35,768 nucleotides of DNA from Candidatus Rokuibacteriota bacterium (GTDB taxonomy: Bacteria; Methylomirabilota; Methylomirabilia; Rokubacteriales; CSP1-6), in contig VGLJ01000049.1 of assembly GCA_016866775.1 (NCBI GenBank), forward strand, positions 1-35,768. Reading direction: 5' to 3'. The position numbers were made by a program, and so were the translations under genes. Below, piece by piece: positions 6,626 through 17,802 of this stretch (position 1 is its first letter; the number at the start of each line of letters is the position of its first letter). The notes under the pieces were generated by a model. The model had not been told where the DNA came from. It saw only the letters and a program-made list of their open reading frames with translations, and searched no databases.

Positions 6626-8158
6626 TCAACTTTTCGGCTTCGCGGCGTAGAGCCAGAGCCACTCGTCCGGACGCGCCTGGTAGTCGACCTTCTTCGACAG
6701 GCCGAGCGTGTCGTTCTGCGTGTAGAGGAAGACCGACGGCGCCTCTTCGCGGATCATCTGCTGGATGCGCGTGTAGATCTGCTTGCGCTTCGGCTGATCG
6801 ACGCTCGAGCGGGCCTCGTCGACGAGCTTGTCGAGGCCCTCGACGCGCGCGTAGTGCTTGCCGATCCAGCCGCCCGGCTCCGTGTGATAGAGCGGGTGCA
6901 GCACGGCGTCGGCGTCGAAGACCGAGTAGTTGCCCCAGCTCCCGTAGGCGCCGTGCGCCGCCTTGCCCTCGGCCTGGAAGAATTTGTTCCACGCCGGTCC
7001 CGGATCCCACATCTTCACGGTCGTGCGCAGGCCCACGTCCGTGAGCATCTGCCCGAGCGCCTCGAAGTGCGGACGCCAGTCGACGGCCGCGCTGTGCAGC
7101 GTGATGTCGACCCCGTTGGGGTAGCCCGCCTGCGCGAGCAGCTCCTTCGCCCTCTTCGGGTCGTAGGGGTAGGGCTGGACGGAGGCATCGAACCCGAACG
7201 ACTGCGGCTGCACGACGGTGGCGACCTGCTTGCCGAGGCCCGCCATCATCTTCGTGAGCATCGCCTGCTTGTCGATCGCGTAGTTCGCGGCCTGGCGCGC
7301 GGCCTTCTTGTCGAACGGCGCCGTGCGCATGTCCAGCATGATGTAGTGCACGCGCAGGATCGGCGTCGTGCTGATCGTCGTGAGCGGATGGCTCTTGATG
7401 TCGTTGAGCAGGTCCGCGTTCACGTTGCGGATGATGTCGACGCCCCCGGTCTTCAGCTCGGCGACGGCGGTCGGGACCTCGGGGATCGCGCGGAAGACGA
7501 CGTACTTGAACGCGGGCTTGCCGCGCCAGTGGCCGTCGAAGGCCTCGAGCCGGATGTGCTGGTCCTTCTTCCACTCCACGAGCTTCCACGGGCCCGTGCC
7601 GACGGCGGCCGTGGTCCCGAACGCTTCGTCACCGACTTTCTCGATGTGCTTCTTCGGGACGATCGGGAAGAACACGAGGCGCTCGAGGAGCAGCGGGAAG
7701 GGCTTGTCGGTGATCAGGTGGATCGTGTCGGGGTTGACGATCCTCGCTTCCTTGATCGCGCGCACGTTGCCGTACTGCGGGGACTTCTTCTTCTCCTTGC
7801 CCGGCTCGATCACGCGGTCGATCGAGTACTTCACGTCCTCGGCGGTCATCGTCTCGCCGTTGTGGAACTTCACGCCCTTGCGGAGCTTGAACTCCCACGT
7901 GGTGTCGTTGAGCGCCTTCCACGAAAGCGCGAGCGACGGCTCGAACTCGAGCTTCGCGCTCCGGTGCAGCAGGGAGTCGAACATGTTGATGTTGACGAGG
8001 ATGCCGACGCGCTCGAAGTGCATGTGCGGATCGAGCGTGGGCGCGTGCGACGGCAGGGCGACGGTCAGCGTGTCTTTACCCTGCGCGTCCACGCCCGGCG
8101 GGAGCGCGGCGAGCGCCGCGAGGGCGATCGCCACCAGACCGAAAAGCCAGCGCTTCAT
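6626..8158 (-). CDS. ABC transporter substrate-binding protein, family 5 (DppA-like)
   Basis: The protein has 510 residues: a Sec signal peptide (MKRWLFGLVAIALAALAALP, cleavage near VDAQG), then the mature SBP_bac_5 fold. Family landmarks are PTLDPHMHFER, WEFKLRKGVKFHNGETMTAEDVKYSIDR and GTGPWKLVEW in the first half, and DPKRAKELLAQAGYPNG in the second. It captures oligopeptides or other bulky polar solutes in the periplasm for the two permeases that follow. The start is supported by GGAGGAGA just upstream. The 100-bp gap to the divergent hydrolase gene (8159-8258) must hold both promoters, though I see no convincing -35/-10 pair. The substrate cannot be told from sequence. Confidence 0.9.
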   Translation of the reverse strand: MKRWLFGLVAIALAALAALPPGVDAQGKDTLTVALPSHAPTLDPHMHFERVGILVNINMFDSLLHRSAKLEFEPSLALSWKALNDTTWEFKLRKGVKFHNGETMTAEDVKYSIDRVIEPGKEKKKSPQYGNVRAIKEARIVNPDTIHLITDKPFPLLLERLVFFPIVPKKHIEKVGDEAFGTTAAVGTGPWKLVEWKKDQHIRLEAFDGHWRGKPAFKYVVFRAIPEVPTAVAELKTGGVDIIRNVNADLLNDIKSHPLTTISTTPILRVHYIMLDMRTAPFDKKAARQAANYAIDKQAMLTKMMAGLGKQVATVVQPQSFGFDASVQPYPYDPKRAKELLAQAGYPNGVDITLHSAAVDWRPHFEALGQMLTDVGLRTTVKMWDPGPAWNKFFQAEGKAAHGAYGSWGNYSVFDADAVLHPLYHTEPGGWIGKHYARVEGLDKLVDEARSSVDQPKRKQIYTRIQQMIREEAPSVFLYTQNDTLGLSKKVDYQARPDEWLWLYAAKPKS

Positions 8159-8258
8159 GGAGTCTCCTCCTTGTCTTCGACACGACGGGGACGACGACGG
8201 CCCGAGCGAATCGTGGTGGCCGACGGTATACCATGCGAGGCGTCTTGGGGGGAAGTCC

Positions 8259-9110
8259 ATGGAACGGGCACGCGTGCTCGACACCGAGATGGCCTACGTA
8301 GACACCGGCCGGGGCCGGCCCGTCGTCTTCCTCCACGGCAACCCGACCTCGTCGCTCCTGTGGCGCAACATCATCCCGCATGTGGAACCGGTGGCGCGCT
8401 GTCTGGTTCCGGATCTCGTCGGGATGGGCCGGTCGGGCAAGGCGCCTTCCGGCAGCTACCGCTTCGTGGACCACGCGCGCTACCTCGACGCCTGGCTCGA
8501 GGCGATGAAGCTCACGCGTGAGGTCACGCTCGTCGTCCACGACTGGGGATCGGCGCTCGGTTTTCACTGGGCCCGCCGCCATCCCGACCGCGTGGCCGGT
8601 CTCATATATATGGAAGCGATCGTGCGGCCGTTGACGTGGGCGGAGTGGCCCGAGAACGCGCGCAAGGTCTTTCAGGGCATGCGCTCGCCGGCGGGCGAGG
8701 ACATGGTGCTGCAGAAGAACGTCTTCGTGGAGCGCATCCTGCCCGCGAGCATCCTCCGCAAGCTCGGCGACGAAGAGATGGAGGCTTACCGCGCGCCGTA
8801 TCGCGAGCCGGGTGAGTCGCGCCGGCCGACGCTGACGTGGCCGCGCGAGATTCCCGTGGACGGGGAGCCGGCCGACGTCGTCGCCATCGTCGACGCGTAC
8901 GCGACGTGGCTCGCGCAGAGCCCGGTGCCGAAGCTGTTCGTCAACGCCGAGCCGGGCTCGATCCTCGTCGGCGCGCAGCGGGAGTTCTGTCGCACGTGGC
9001 CGAACCAGGACGAAGTCACGGTGAAGGGCCTGCACTTCATCCAGGAAGACTCGCCCCACGAGATCGGCGGGGCGATCCGGAGCTTCGTCGAGCGCCGGCT
9101 CGCTTCATGA
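8259..9110 (+). CDS. Haloalkane dehalogenase-like alpha/beta hydrolase
   Basis: The 283-residue protein belongs to the haloalkane dehalogenase group (DhaA/LinB-like). It has HGNPTSSLLWRNIIPHV (oxyanion/halide Asn), PDLVGMGRSGK, the nucleophile elbow VHDWGSALGFHWA with Asp as nucleophile, a cap region with RPLTWAEWP, and the catalytic His in LHFIQEDSPHEIG. These enzymes split carbon-halogen bonds hydrolytically; activity on a natural haloalkane is inferred, and many relatives remain untested. The ATG is supported by GGGGGGAAG upstream. Its last codons overlap the start of the VIT1-like gene (ATGA). It is divergent from the peptide-type transporter operon. Confidence 0.88.
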   Translation: MERARVLDTEMAYVDTGRGRPVVFLHGNPTSSLLWRNIIPHVEPVARCLVPDLVGMGRSGKAPSGSYRFVDHARYLDAWLEAMKLTREVTLVVHDWGSALGFHWARRHPDRVAGLIYMEAIVRPLTWAEWPENARKVFQGMRSPAGEDMVLQKNVFVERILPASILRKLGDEEMEAYRAPYREPGESRRPTLTWPREIPVDGEPADVVAIVDAYATWLAQSPVPKLFVNAEPGSILVGAQREFCRTWPNQDEVTVKGLHFIQEDSPHEIGGAIRSFVERRLAS

Positions 9111-9826
9111 GCGAGCCCGCGCTCCCGCACGCGCATCGTCATCACCACCCCGAGCGCCACTTCACCGGCGGCGAGTTCGTGCGCGACACCGTGCTCGGCA
9201 TGGCGGACGGGCTCACGGTGCCGTTCGCGCTCGCCGCGGGGCTCACGGGCGCGATCGAGAGCACGGGGTTGATCGTCACCGCGGGCGTGGCGGAGATCGC
9301 CGCCGGGGCGATCGCGATGGGCCTCGGCGGCTATCTCGCGGCGCGCAGCCAGGCGGAGCACTACGCGAGCGAGCGGCATCGCGAGCAGACCGAGGTGCAC
9401 GAGAAGCCGGCGGCCGAGATGGCGGAGATCACCGAGATCTTCTCGCAGTACGGCATCACCGCCGAGGAGAGCGCCCCGGTCGTGAACGCGCTGCGGCGGC
9501 GGCCGCAGGCGTGGGTCGACTTCATGATGCGCTTCGAGCTCGGCCTCGAGCGCCCGCGTCCGCAGCGCGCGCTGATCAGCGCGATGACCATCGGCGGCGC
9601 GTACGTGGCCGGCGGGCTCGTGCCGCTCGTGCCGTACATGACGCTGACGAGCGCGCGCGACGCGCTCTCCGTCTCGATCGGCATCACCGTGGTCGCGCTC
9701 GCCGCCTTCGGGTACGTGAAGGGCCGCTTCACCGGCATGCCGCCGGTGCGCAGCGCGATCCAGACCGTGCTCGTCGGCGGCGTCGCCGCGGCCGTGGCCT
9801 TCGGGCTCGCGCGGCTCCTGAGCTGA
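9107..9826 (+). CDS. VIT1/CCC1 family iron/manganese transporter-like protein
   Basis: This 239-residue membrane protein starts with a His-rich cytoplasmic stretch (PHAHRHHHPERH). A first helix carries the VIT1 signature DTVLGMADGLTVPFALAAGL, followed by IAAGAIAMGLGGYLAARSQAEHY. A central soluble helical domain (about residues 90-145, rich in Glu, Met and His) is typical of the metal-binding domain of these carriers. The C-terminal half has three helices, the first holding the second family repeat (ALISAMTIGGAYVAGGLVPLVPY). The family moves Fe2+ or Mn2+. Its ATG overlaps the hydrolase stop and it is 2 bases upstream of the iron-sulfur subunit gene; an iron supply role is only a contextual guess. 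Confidence 0.85.
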   Translation: MSEPALPHAHRHHHPERHFTGGEFVRDTVLGMADGLTVPFALAAGLTGAIESTGLIVTAGVAEIAAGAIAMGLGGYLAARSQAEHYASERHREQTEVHEKPAAEMAEITEIFSQYGITAEESAPVVNALRRRPQAWVDFMMRFELGLERPRPQRALISAMTIGGAYVAGGLVPLVPYMTLTSARDALSVSIGITVVALAAFGYVKGRFTGMPPVRSAIQTVLVGGVAAAVAFGLARLLS

Positions 9827-9828
9827 CG

Positions 9829-10545
9829 ATGGCGGCGGTGCTGCGCGTCTCTCGCTACACGCCGGACGCCGACGCGCGCGGCGAGCGCTACGAGGAGTTC
9901 GACGTCGACACCGGGCCGGAGACGACGGTGCTCGACGCGCTCGTGGACATCCAGCGCACCGCCGACAGCACGCTGGCGTTCCGCTACGCCTGCCGCGTCG
10001 GGATGTGCGGCTCGTGCGCGATGGTGATCAACGGGCGCGAGCGCTGGGCGTGCCGCACGCGGATCGCGTCGCTGAAAGGCGCGACGGTCACCGTGCGCCC
10101 GCTCTATCACTTCCCGCTGATCCGCGACCTCGTCGTCGACATGACGCCGTTCCGCGCGCGCATGGCGACGGTCGGCGCGGCGCTGACGCGCACGCCGGAT
10201 GCGCCGGAGTACGCGATCGTCTCCCGCGAGTCGGCGGAACGGCGCGAGATCGACGAGGCCATCGAGTGCATCGGCTGCGGCATGTGCGTCTCCGCGTGCA
10301 CGATGGTGGCCCGCAACGAACGCTTTCCGGGGCCCGCGGCGCTCAATCGCGCGTTCACGCTGCAGCGCGATCACCGCGACGCCGACACGGACGCGCGCTG
10401 GTCGGTGTTGCTCTCGGACGATGCGCTCGCTCGCTGCCACGGGCAGGGCAACTGCACCGACGTCTGCCCGATGGAGCTCGCGCCGCCGACGTCGATCCTG
10501 CGTTTGAGACGCATGGCGACGCGCCGTCTGCTGGGCATTGGTTGA
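9829..10545 (+). CDS. Succinate dehydrogenase/fumarate reductase-type iron-sulfur subunit (second paralog)
   Basis: A 238-residue SdhB-like protein. The N-terminal plant-ferredoxin domain holds the [2Fe-2S] motif CRVGMCGSC with a fourth Cys in ERWAC. The C-terminal domain has CIGCGMCVSAC for a [4Fe-4S] cluster and CHGQGNCTDVCP for the remaining ligands, so three clusters can be built. It differs clearly from the iron-sulfur subunit of the main sdh operon (19604). No flavoprotein is adjacent; the best candidate partner is the paralog at 2388-4136, separated by the inward-facing transporter operon and the two genes upstream. It is in one transcription unit with the VIT1-like gene. The ATG is 2 bases after that stop. 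Confidence 0.88.
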   Translation: MAAVLRVSRYTPDADARGERYEEFDVDTGPETTVLDALVDIQRTADSTLAFRYACRVGMCGSCAMVINGRERWACRTRIASLKGATVTVRPLYHFPLIRDLVVDMTPFRARMATVGAALTRTPDAPEYAIVSRESAERREIDEAIECIGCGMCVSACTMVARNERFPGPAALNRAFTLQRDHRDADTDARWSVLLSDDALARCHGQGNCTDVCPMELAPPTSILRLRRMATRRLLGIG

Positions 10546-10570
10546 CCGCTATCGCGCGCCGCGTTAGAGT
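10542..10570 (+). promoter_or_regulatory. Sigma70-like promoter of the TCA cluster
   Basis: TTGACC (10542-10547) and TAGAGT (10565-10570) are separated by exactly 17 bases. The -35 matches five of six consensus positions and the -10 four of six. It straddles the end of the upstream iron-sulfur gene and lies 84 bases before the small ORF and 182 before mdh. The leader between them is rich in G runs and CCTCC/GGGG pairs that could fold. Confidence 0.45.
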
Positions 10571-10601
10571 TATTCGGTTTTGAGCAGTTGCGTGAGGTTG
10601 A

Positions 10602-11684
<1,083 letters not shown>

Positions 11685-11700
11685 GCGGGAGGGGCGTCCC

Positions 11701-12168
11701 ATGGCGCAGTCGGTTCCGCAGCCGAAGCACACGGTCGTCCCTTACCTTCGGGTGAAGGGCGCCGCGAAGGCCATCGAGTTCTACACGAAGGCGCTCGGGG
11801 CCAAAGAGCACATGCGCATGCCCGGGCCCGACGGGCGCCTGAGGCACGCCGAGCTCGAGCTCTTCGGCGGCATCGTCTATCTCTCCGACGAGTTCCCCGA
11901 GATGGGCGGCGGGACCGGCGCGCCGAACGGCGCCGTCACCGTCCACCTCAACGTGCCGGACTGCGACGCCCTGTGGGCGAAGGCGACGGCCGCCGGCGCG
12001 ACGCCGACGATGCCGCTGCAAGACATGTTCTGGGGCGACCGCTTCGGCAAGCTCAAGGACCCCTTCGGTCACGAGTGGTCGATCTCCCCGACGAAAGAAC
12101 AGCTCACGCCCGAAGAGATGAACCGCCGGGGTGCCGAGGTGATGAAGCAGATGGGGAAGAAGCCATGA
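11701..12168 (+). CDS. VOC (glyoxalase/PhnB-like) family protein
   Basis: A 155-residue single-domain protein of the vicinal oxygen chelate superfamily. It contains TVVPYLRVKGAAKAIEFYTKALGA at the start, HAELELFGGIVYLSDE in the middle, and the PhnB-like end WGDRFGKLKDPFGHEWSIS. Relatives are often called glyoxalases or bleomycin-resistance proteins, but most PhnB-like members have no proven reaction. It lies 16 bases after mdh and overlaps the fumarase alpha ATG by 4 bases, so it is cotranscribed with TCA genes. A role in removing a reactive TCA-linked metabolite is conceivable but not shown. GGGAGGGG precedes its ATG. Confidence 0.8.
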   Translation: MAQSVPQPKHTVVPYLRVKGAAKAIEFYTKALGAKEHMRMPGPDGRLRHAELELFGGIVYLSDEFPEMGGGTGAPNGAVTVHLNVPDCDALWAKATAAGATPTMPLQDMFWGDRFGKLKDPFGHEWSISPTKEQLTPEEMNRRGAEVMKQMGKKP

Positions 12169-13007
12169 GAGAGGTCCACGTCTCCGCGATCACCGACACG
12201 ATCAAGAAGCTGTGCATGGAGGCGAACTGGAACCTCGGCAGCGAGATGCTGCGCGCCTTCGACAAGGCGCTGACGACCGAGCGCTCGCCCGCGGGCAAGC
12301 AGGTGCTGCAGATCCTGAAGCAGAACGCGGAGATGGCGCGGACGAAGAAGATCGCGTACTGCCAGGACACCGGCTTCACGATCTGCTTCGTCGAGCTCGG
12401 CCAGGACGTCCACATCGCGGGCGGCGGGCTCACCGACGCGATCAACGAGGGCGTGCGGCAGGGCTACAAGGAAGGCTACCTGCGCGCGTCGATCGTGAAG
12501 TCGCCGTTCGATCGCGTCAACACCGGCGACAACACGCCGGCCGTCATCCACGTGGACGTGGTCCGAGGATCCGAGCTGAAGCTGATGATCATGGCCAAGG
12601 GAGGCGGCTGCGAGAACCGCTCGAAGTACACGATGCTCACACCGGCCGCGGGCATCGAAGGCGTCAAGGACTTCGTCATCGAGTGCGTGAAGATGGCGGG
12701 ACCGGACGCGTGCCCACCCCTGATCCTCGGCGTGGGCGTCGGCGGCACGTTCGAGAAGGCCGCGCTGCTGTCGAAGAAGGCGCTCTTCCGGGAGATCGGC
12801 TCGCCGAACCCGGATCCGACGCTCGACGCGCTCGAGAAGGAATTGCTCGACCGCGCGAACCGGCTGGGCATCGGCCCGCAGGGCTACGGCGGCGACACGA
12901 CGTCGTTCGGCATCCAGATCCTCGCGTACCCGTGCCACATCACGTCGCTGCCGGTGGCCGTCACCATCGAGTGCCACGCACACCGCCATAAGGAAGCAAC
13001 GCTGTGA
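12165..13007 (+). CDS. Fumarate hydratase class I, alpha (N-terminal) subunit
   Basis: The 280-residue subunit of the two-subunit, oxygen-sensitive iron-sulfur fumarase hydrates fumarate to malate. Candidate [4Fe-4S] ligands are the Cys residues in AYCQDTGF, MAKGGGCENRS and PDACPPLILGVGVGG. The beta subunit is encoded at 16389, beyond icd. The last codons (12972-13007, [11 protein letters not shown] then TGA) are repeated in diverged form at 14120-14155, just before icd. The copy now ending the gene uses codons poorer in G+C (gca, cat, gaa, gca) than the distal copy. This suggests that the present 3' end came in with the inserted segment. The ATG overlaps the VOC stop (ATGA). Confidence 0.93.
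   Translation: MREVHVSAITDTIKKLCMEANWNLGSEMLRAFDKALTTERSPAGKQVLQILKQNAEMARTKKIAYCQDTGFTICFVELGQDVHIAGGGLTDAINEGVRQGYKEGYLRASIVKSPFDRVNTGDNTPAVIHVDVVRGSELKLMIMAKGGGCENRSKYTMLTPAAGIEGVKDFVIECVKMAGPDACPPLILGVGVGGTFEKAALLSKKALFREIGSPNPDPTLDALEKELLDRANRLGIGPQGYGGDTTSFGIQILAYPCHITSLPVAVTIECHAHRHKEATL
12972..13007 (+). repeat. Direct repeat, left copy (functional fumarase 3' end)
   Basis: This 36-nt end of the fumarase alpha gene matches 14120-14155 at 28 of 36 positions by hand comparison. Both encode CHAHRHKEA(T/S)L and a stop, and most differences are synonymous. The pair brackets the GGDEF segment like left and right junctions of an integrated element. Confidence 0.7.
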
Positions 13008-13028
13008 CCTTGGTCGCGGGAGAATTGC

Positions 13029-13330
13029 GTGACGCTTGAGGGGCTACCGCGCAAGCTTCGGGAAGAACTCGAATGCCAGCACGGCTTTCCGCCGCGTCGG
13101 GACGCGGAGACCATGAAGAACGAGTTCTCCATTCGCGGAATGGGGCAGAGCAGCCCGCTTGCGCAAGAAATTGCGCGGTTGTATGTCGACCGGGCAGAGC
13201 GCATTCTCAACGACTTTTGCGACAAGGTTGTTCGGCGGGGGTCTGCCCTGGACTTGCTGACGCCTGAACGGATCCGCGAAGCTGTCTTCAATGCTCACAC
13301 AGAGAGCTTCTTGACCTCACGCGCGGACTT
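13029..13330 (+). pseudogene. N-terminal part of a GGDEF protein, out of frame with its C-terminal part
   Basis: The frame from GTG 13029 gives sensible helical text (KLREELECQHGF, SPLAQEIARLYVDRAERI, LLTPERIREAVFNAHTESFL). After about 13310 it turns into frame noise and stops at 13499. The GGDEF part continues in another frame that is open from 13268, so a one- or two-base change between 13268 and 13330 probably split one gene of about 310 codons. The N-terminal part has no recognised sensor domain. Whether the lesion is real or a sequencing error cannot be told. Confidence 0.5.
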
Positions 13331-13963
13331 GTGCGAGACGAGATGCCTGGCGACTACGGGAAGTTCGCCGCGGCTGTTGTTGATGAACGTCGAGTGCGCG
13401 CGCGTGATCACCTCGACCGTTCCATTGACCTTCATGTCTTGGAAGTGGCGCCATCGAAACCGGCGCGGGATGTCGACCAGAAGTTTGGGATCTTGTTGAG
13501 CGCTCGGCAGGCACAGCATGATTTTGACGGCTGCGTTGAATTTGCGCGTGCACTCGGCAACCCAATCGTCGTGATGTTCCTCGACCTGGACAATTTCAAG
13601 GCGCTAAACAGTCGATTCACCAACGCCAAGGTAGATCAAACGATCCTGCCTGAAGTCCAGAGGCTTGCCCTAAAGGTAGTGCAAGGTCGAGGTGATGCTT
13701 ACCTGCACGGCGGCGATGAGATGGTCTTGATCGCGCTAAATCTGGACGATGACGAGGCAAGAGCATTCGCGGAAAAAGTGCGCCGAACCTTCGAGGGTCA
13801 TAAGTTCGTCGTTGATGGTGAGGCGCTAAGCATCACTGTTTGCGTGGGTGTGGCAAGTTGGCCCGTGCACGGTTCGAGCTATGGCGATGTTCTGGAGGCT
13901 GCAAATCGTGCGCAGGTAAACGCCGAGCGTACACGCAATGCCGTCGTTGTTGCCGCAAGGTGA
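13331..13963 (+). CDS. GGDEF-domain protein (diguanylate cyclase-like), C-terminal part
   Basis: 210 residues from a possible GTG start. A short lead is followed by a GGDEF fold: VVMFLDLDNFKALNSRF (metal-binding Asp and nucleotide-contact Asn/Lys), signature HGGDEMVLIALN with GGDEM at 127-131, AEKVRRTFEG, SITVCVGVASWPVHG and AANRAQVNAERTRN. Active cyclases usually have GG(D/E)EF; Phe to Met is a mild change, so c-di-GMP synthesis is possible. The usual RxxD inhibitory site is not obvious. It may be a separate short protein or the remainder of a frameshifted gene starting at 13029. It uses lower-G+C codons than the surrounding TCA genes and has no functional link with them. Confidence 0.65.
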   Translation: MRDEMPGDYGKFAAAVVDERRVRARDHLDRSIDLHVLEVAPSKPARDVDQKFGILLSARQAQHDFDGCVEFARALGNPIVVMFLDLDNFKALNSRFTNAKVDQTILPEVQRLALKVVQGRGDAYLHGGDEMVLIALNLDDDEARAFAEKVRRTFEGHKFVVDGEALSITVCVGVASWPVHGSSYGDVLEAANRAQVNAERTRNAVVVAAR

Positions 13964-14011
13964 ATGTCGAGCAAAACCATAGTGAACAACGATAGGCCGT
14001 TGAATCAGCGG

Positions 14012-16388
<2,377 letters not shown>

Positions 16389-16389
<1 letters not shown>

Positions 16390-16964
16390 TGAGCGTGACC
16401 AGTGCCGCCGACGGTATCAAGGACGTGAAGACGCCGCTCAGCGACGCCGACGTCGCGTTGCTGAAGGCCGGCGATCGGGTGCGGATCAGCGGCGTGATCT
16501 ACACGGCGCGGGATGCCGCGCACGCGCGCTTGTTCCCGCTGCTGGAGAAGGGCGAGCAGCTGCCCGTCGACGTGAAGGGGACCATCATCTATTACACGGG
16601 CCCCACACCGCCCCGCGAAGGCGACGCGATCGGGTCCGTCGGCCCCACCACCGCGAGCCGCATGGACAAGTTCACGCCCGCGCTGCTCGAGGCCGGGCTC
16701 AAGGGAACGATCGGCAAGGGCTATCGCGGCCAGCCCGTCAAGGACGCGCTCAGGCAGTACAAGGGCGTGTACTTCGGCAGCATCGGCGGCGCCGGCGCGG
16801 TGCTCTCGGAATTCGTCAAGAAGGCCGAGGTCGTGGCGTATGAAGATCTCGGCACCGAAGCGATCCGCCGGCTCGAAGTGGAGGGCTTCCCGGCGATCGT
16901 GCTGTACGACTGCCACGGCGGCGACCTGTATCAGGACGGCCAGAAGCAATATGCGAGGGGTTAA
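16389..16964 (+). CDS. Fumarate hydratase class I, beta (C-terminal) subunit
   Basis: 191 residues that complete the class I fumarase whose alpha subunit is at 12165. Recognisable are KAGDRVRISGVIYTARDAAHARL, GTIIYYTGPTPP, IGSVGPTTASRMDKFTPALLEAGLKGTIGKG, and GVYFGSIGGAGAVLSEFVK. The lone late Cys is in LYDCHGGDLY. The family also includes tartrate dehydratase beta, but the TCA context favours fumarase. The ATG overlaps the icd stop and the gene ends 4 bases before sdhC. Confidence 0.93.
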
Positions 16965-16968
16965 AAAC

Positions 16969-17802
16969 ATGATCCGTGAGGTCCTGAAGGATCAGCGCGG
17001 GCACGTGAGAGCGGCGGCCCGGCCGCCGATCGCGGCCGCGCACCTGAGGAAGGACGCGTGGTGGGCGCTGCCGCTGACGACGTTCGTCGTCCTGACGGCG
17101 TTCATCATCTACTCGACGTGGGCGGCGCTCCAGAACGCCCACTATTACGTCGCGCCGTATCTCTCGCCGTTCTACTCGCCGTGCATCTCGAAGTCATGCG
17201 TCCACTCGACGTTCGGTTACGGGCTGCCCGACATGACGTTCCCGGTGATCGGCGTGCTCTCGCCCGCGTTCCTGATCCTGTGGGGCCCCGGCCTCTTCCG
17301 CCTGACCTGCTACTACTACCGCAAGGCGTACTACCGCTCGTTCTGGCTGGCGCCCGCGGCCTGCGCGGTGCGCGACGTGAAGGGCGGCTACAGCGGCGAG
17401 ACGCGCTTCCCGCTGATCGTCCAGAACTTCCACCGGTACGCGTGGTACGTCGCGGTCATCTTCATCGTGCTGCTCACGTGGGACGCGCTGCTCGCGTTCC
17501 GCTTCCCGGATCCTCGCGGCGGCACGCAGTTCGGCATCGGCATCGGCACGCTCGTGATGTGGATCAACGTGATCTTCCTCGCCGGCTACACGTTCTCGTG
17601 CCACTCCTGCCGTCACGTGTGCGGCGGGCACGTCGACGTGTTCTCGAAGACGCCGGCGCGCTCCTCGCTGTGGCACGTCCTCACGCGCCTGAACGAGAAG
17701 CATCCGACGTTCGCGTGGCTCTCGCTGTTCAGCGTGGGCCTGACCGACCTTTACATCCGGCTGGTCTCGATGGGGATCATCCGGGACTTGAGGATCCTCT
17801 AA
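16969..17802 (+). CDS. sdhC: Succinate dehydrogenase membrane subunit, type F-like
   Basis: A 277-residue protein with about five membrane helices (around 30-52, 85-105, 155-175, 185-210, 245-265), larger than a classic SdhC. Between helices it has FYSPCISKSCVHSTFGYGLPD, and at 211-221 the cluster CHSCRHVCGGH at the end of a helix. In mycobacterial Sdh1 (type F complex II) the single membrane subunit carries a membrane-embedded Rieske-type [2Fe-2S] cluster with Cys and His ligands; Cys211, Cys214, His212 or His216 are candidate equivalents, by pattern only. The gene stands directly before sdhA and sdhB with no second anchor gene, as in type F. GAGGGG precedes the ATG. Confidence 0.85.
   Translation: MIREVLKDQRGHVRAAARPPIAAAHLRKDAWWALPLTTFVVLTAFIIYSTWAALQNAHYYVAPYLSPFYSPCISKSCVHSTFGYGLPDMTFPVIGVLSPAFLILWGPGLFRLTCYYYRKAYYRSFWLAPAACAVRDVKGGYSGETRFPLIVQNFHRYAWYVAVIFIVLLTWDALLAFRFPDPRGGTQFGIGIGTLVMWINVIFLAGYTFSCHSCRHVCGGHVDVFSKTPARSSLWHVLTRLNEKHPTFAWLSLFSVGLTDLYIRLVSMGIIRDLRIL

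Noticed and set aside
13268-13330. Programmed ribosomal frameshift in the GGDEF gene
   Set aside because: No typical slippery heptamer with a downstream structure was seen in the overlap; an indel mutation or sequencing error is simpler.
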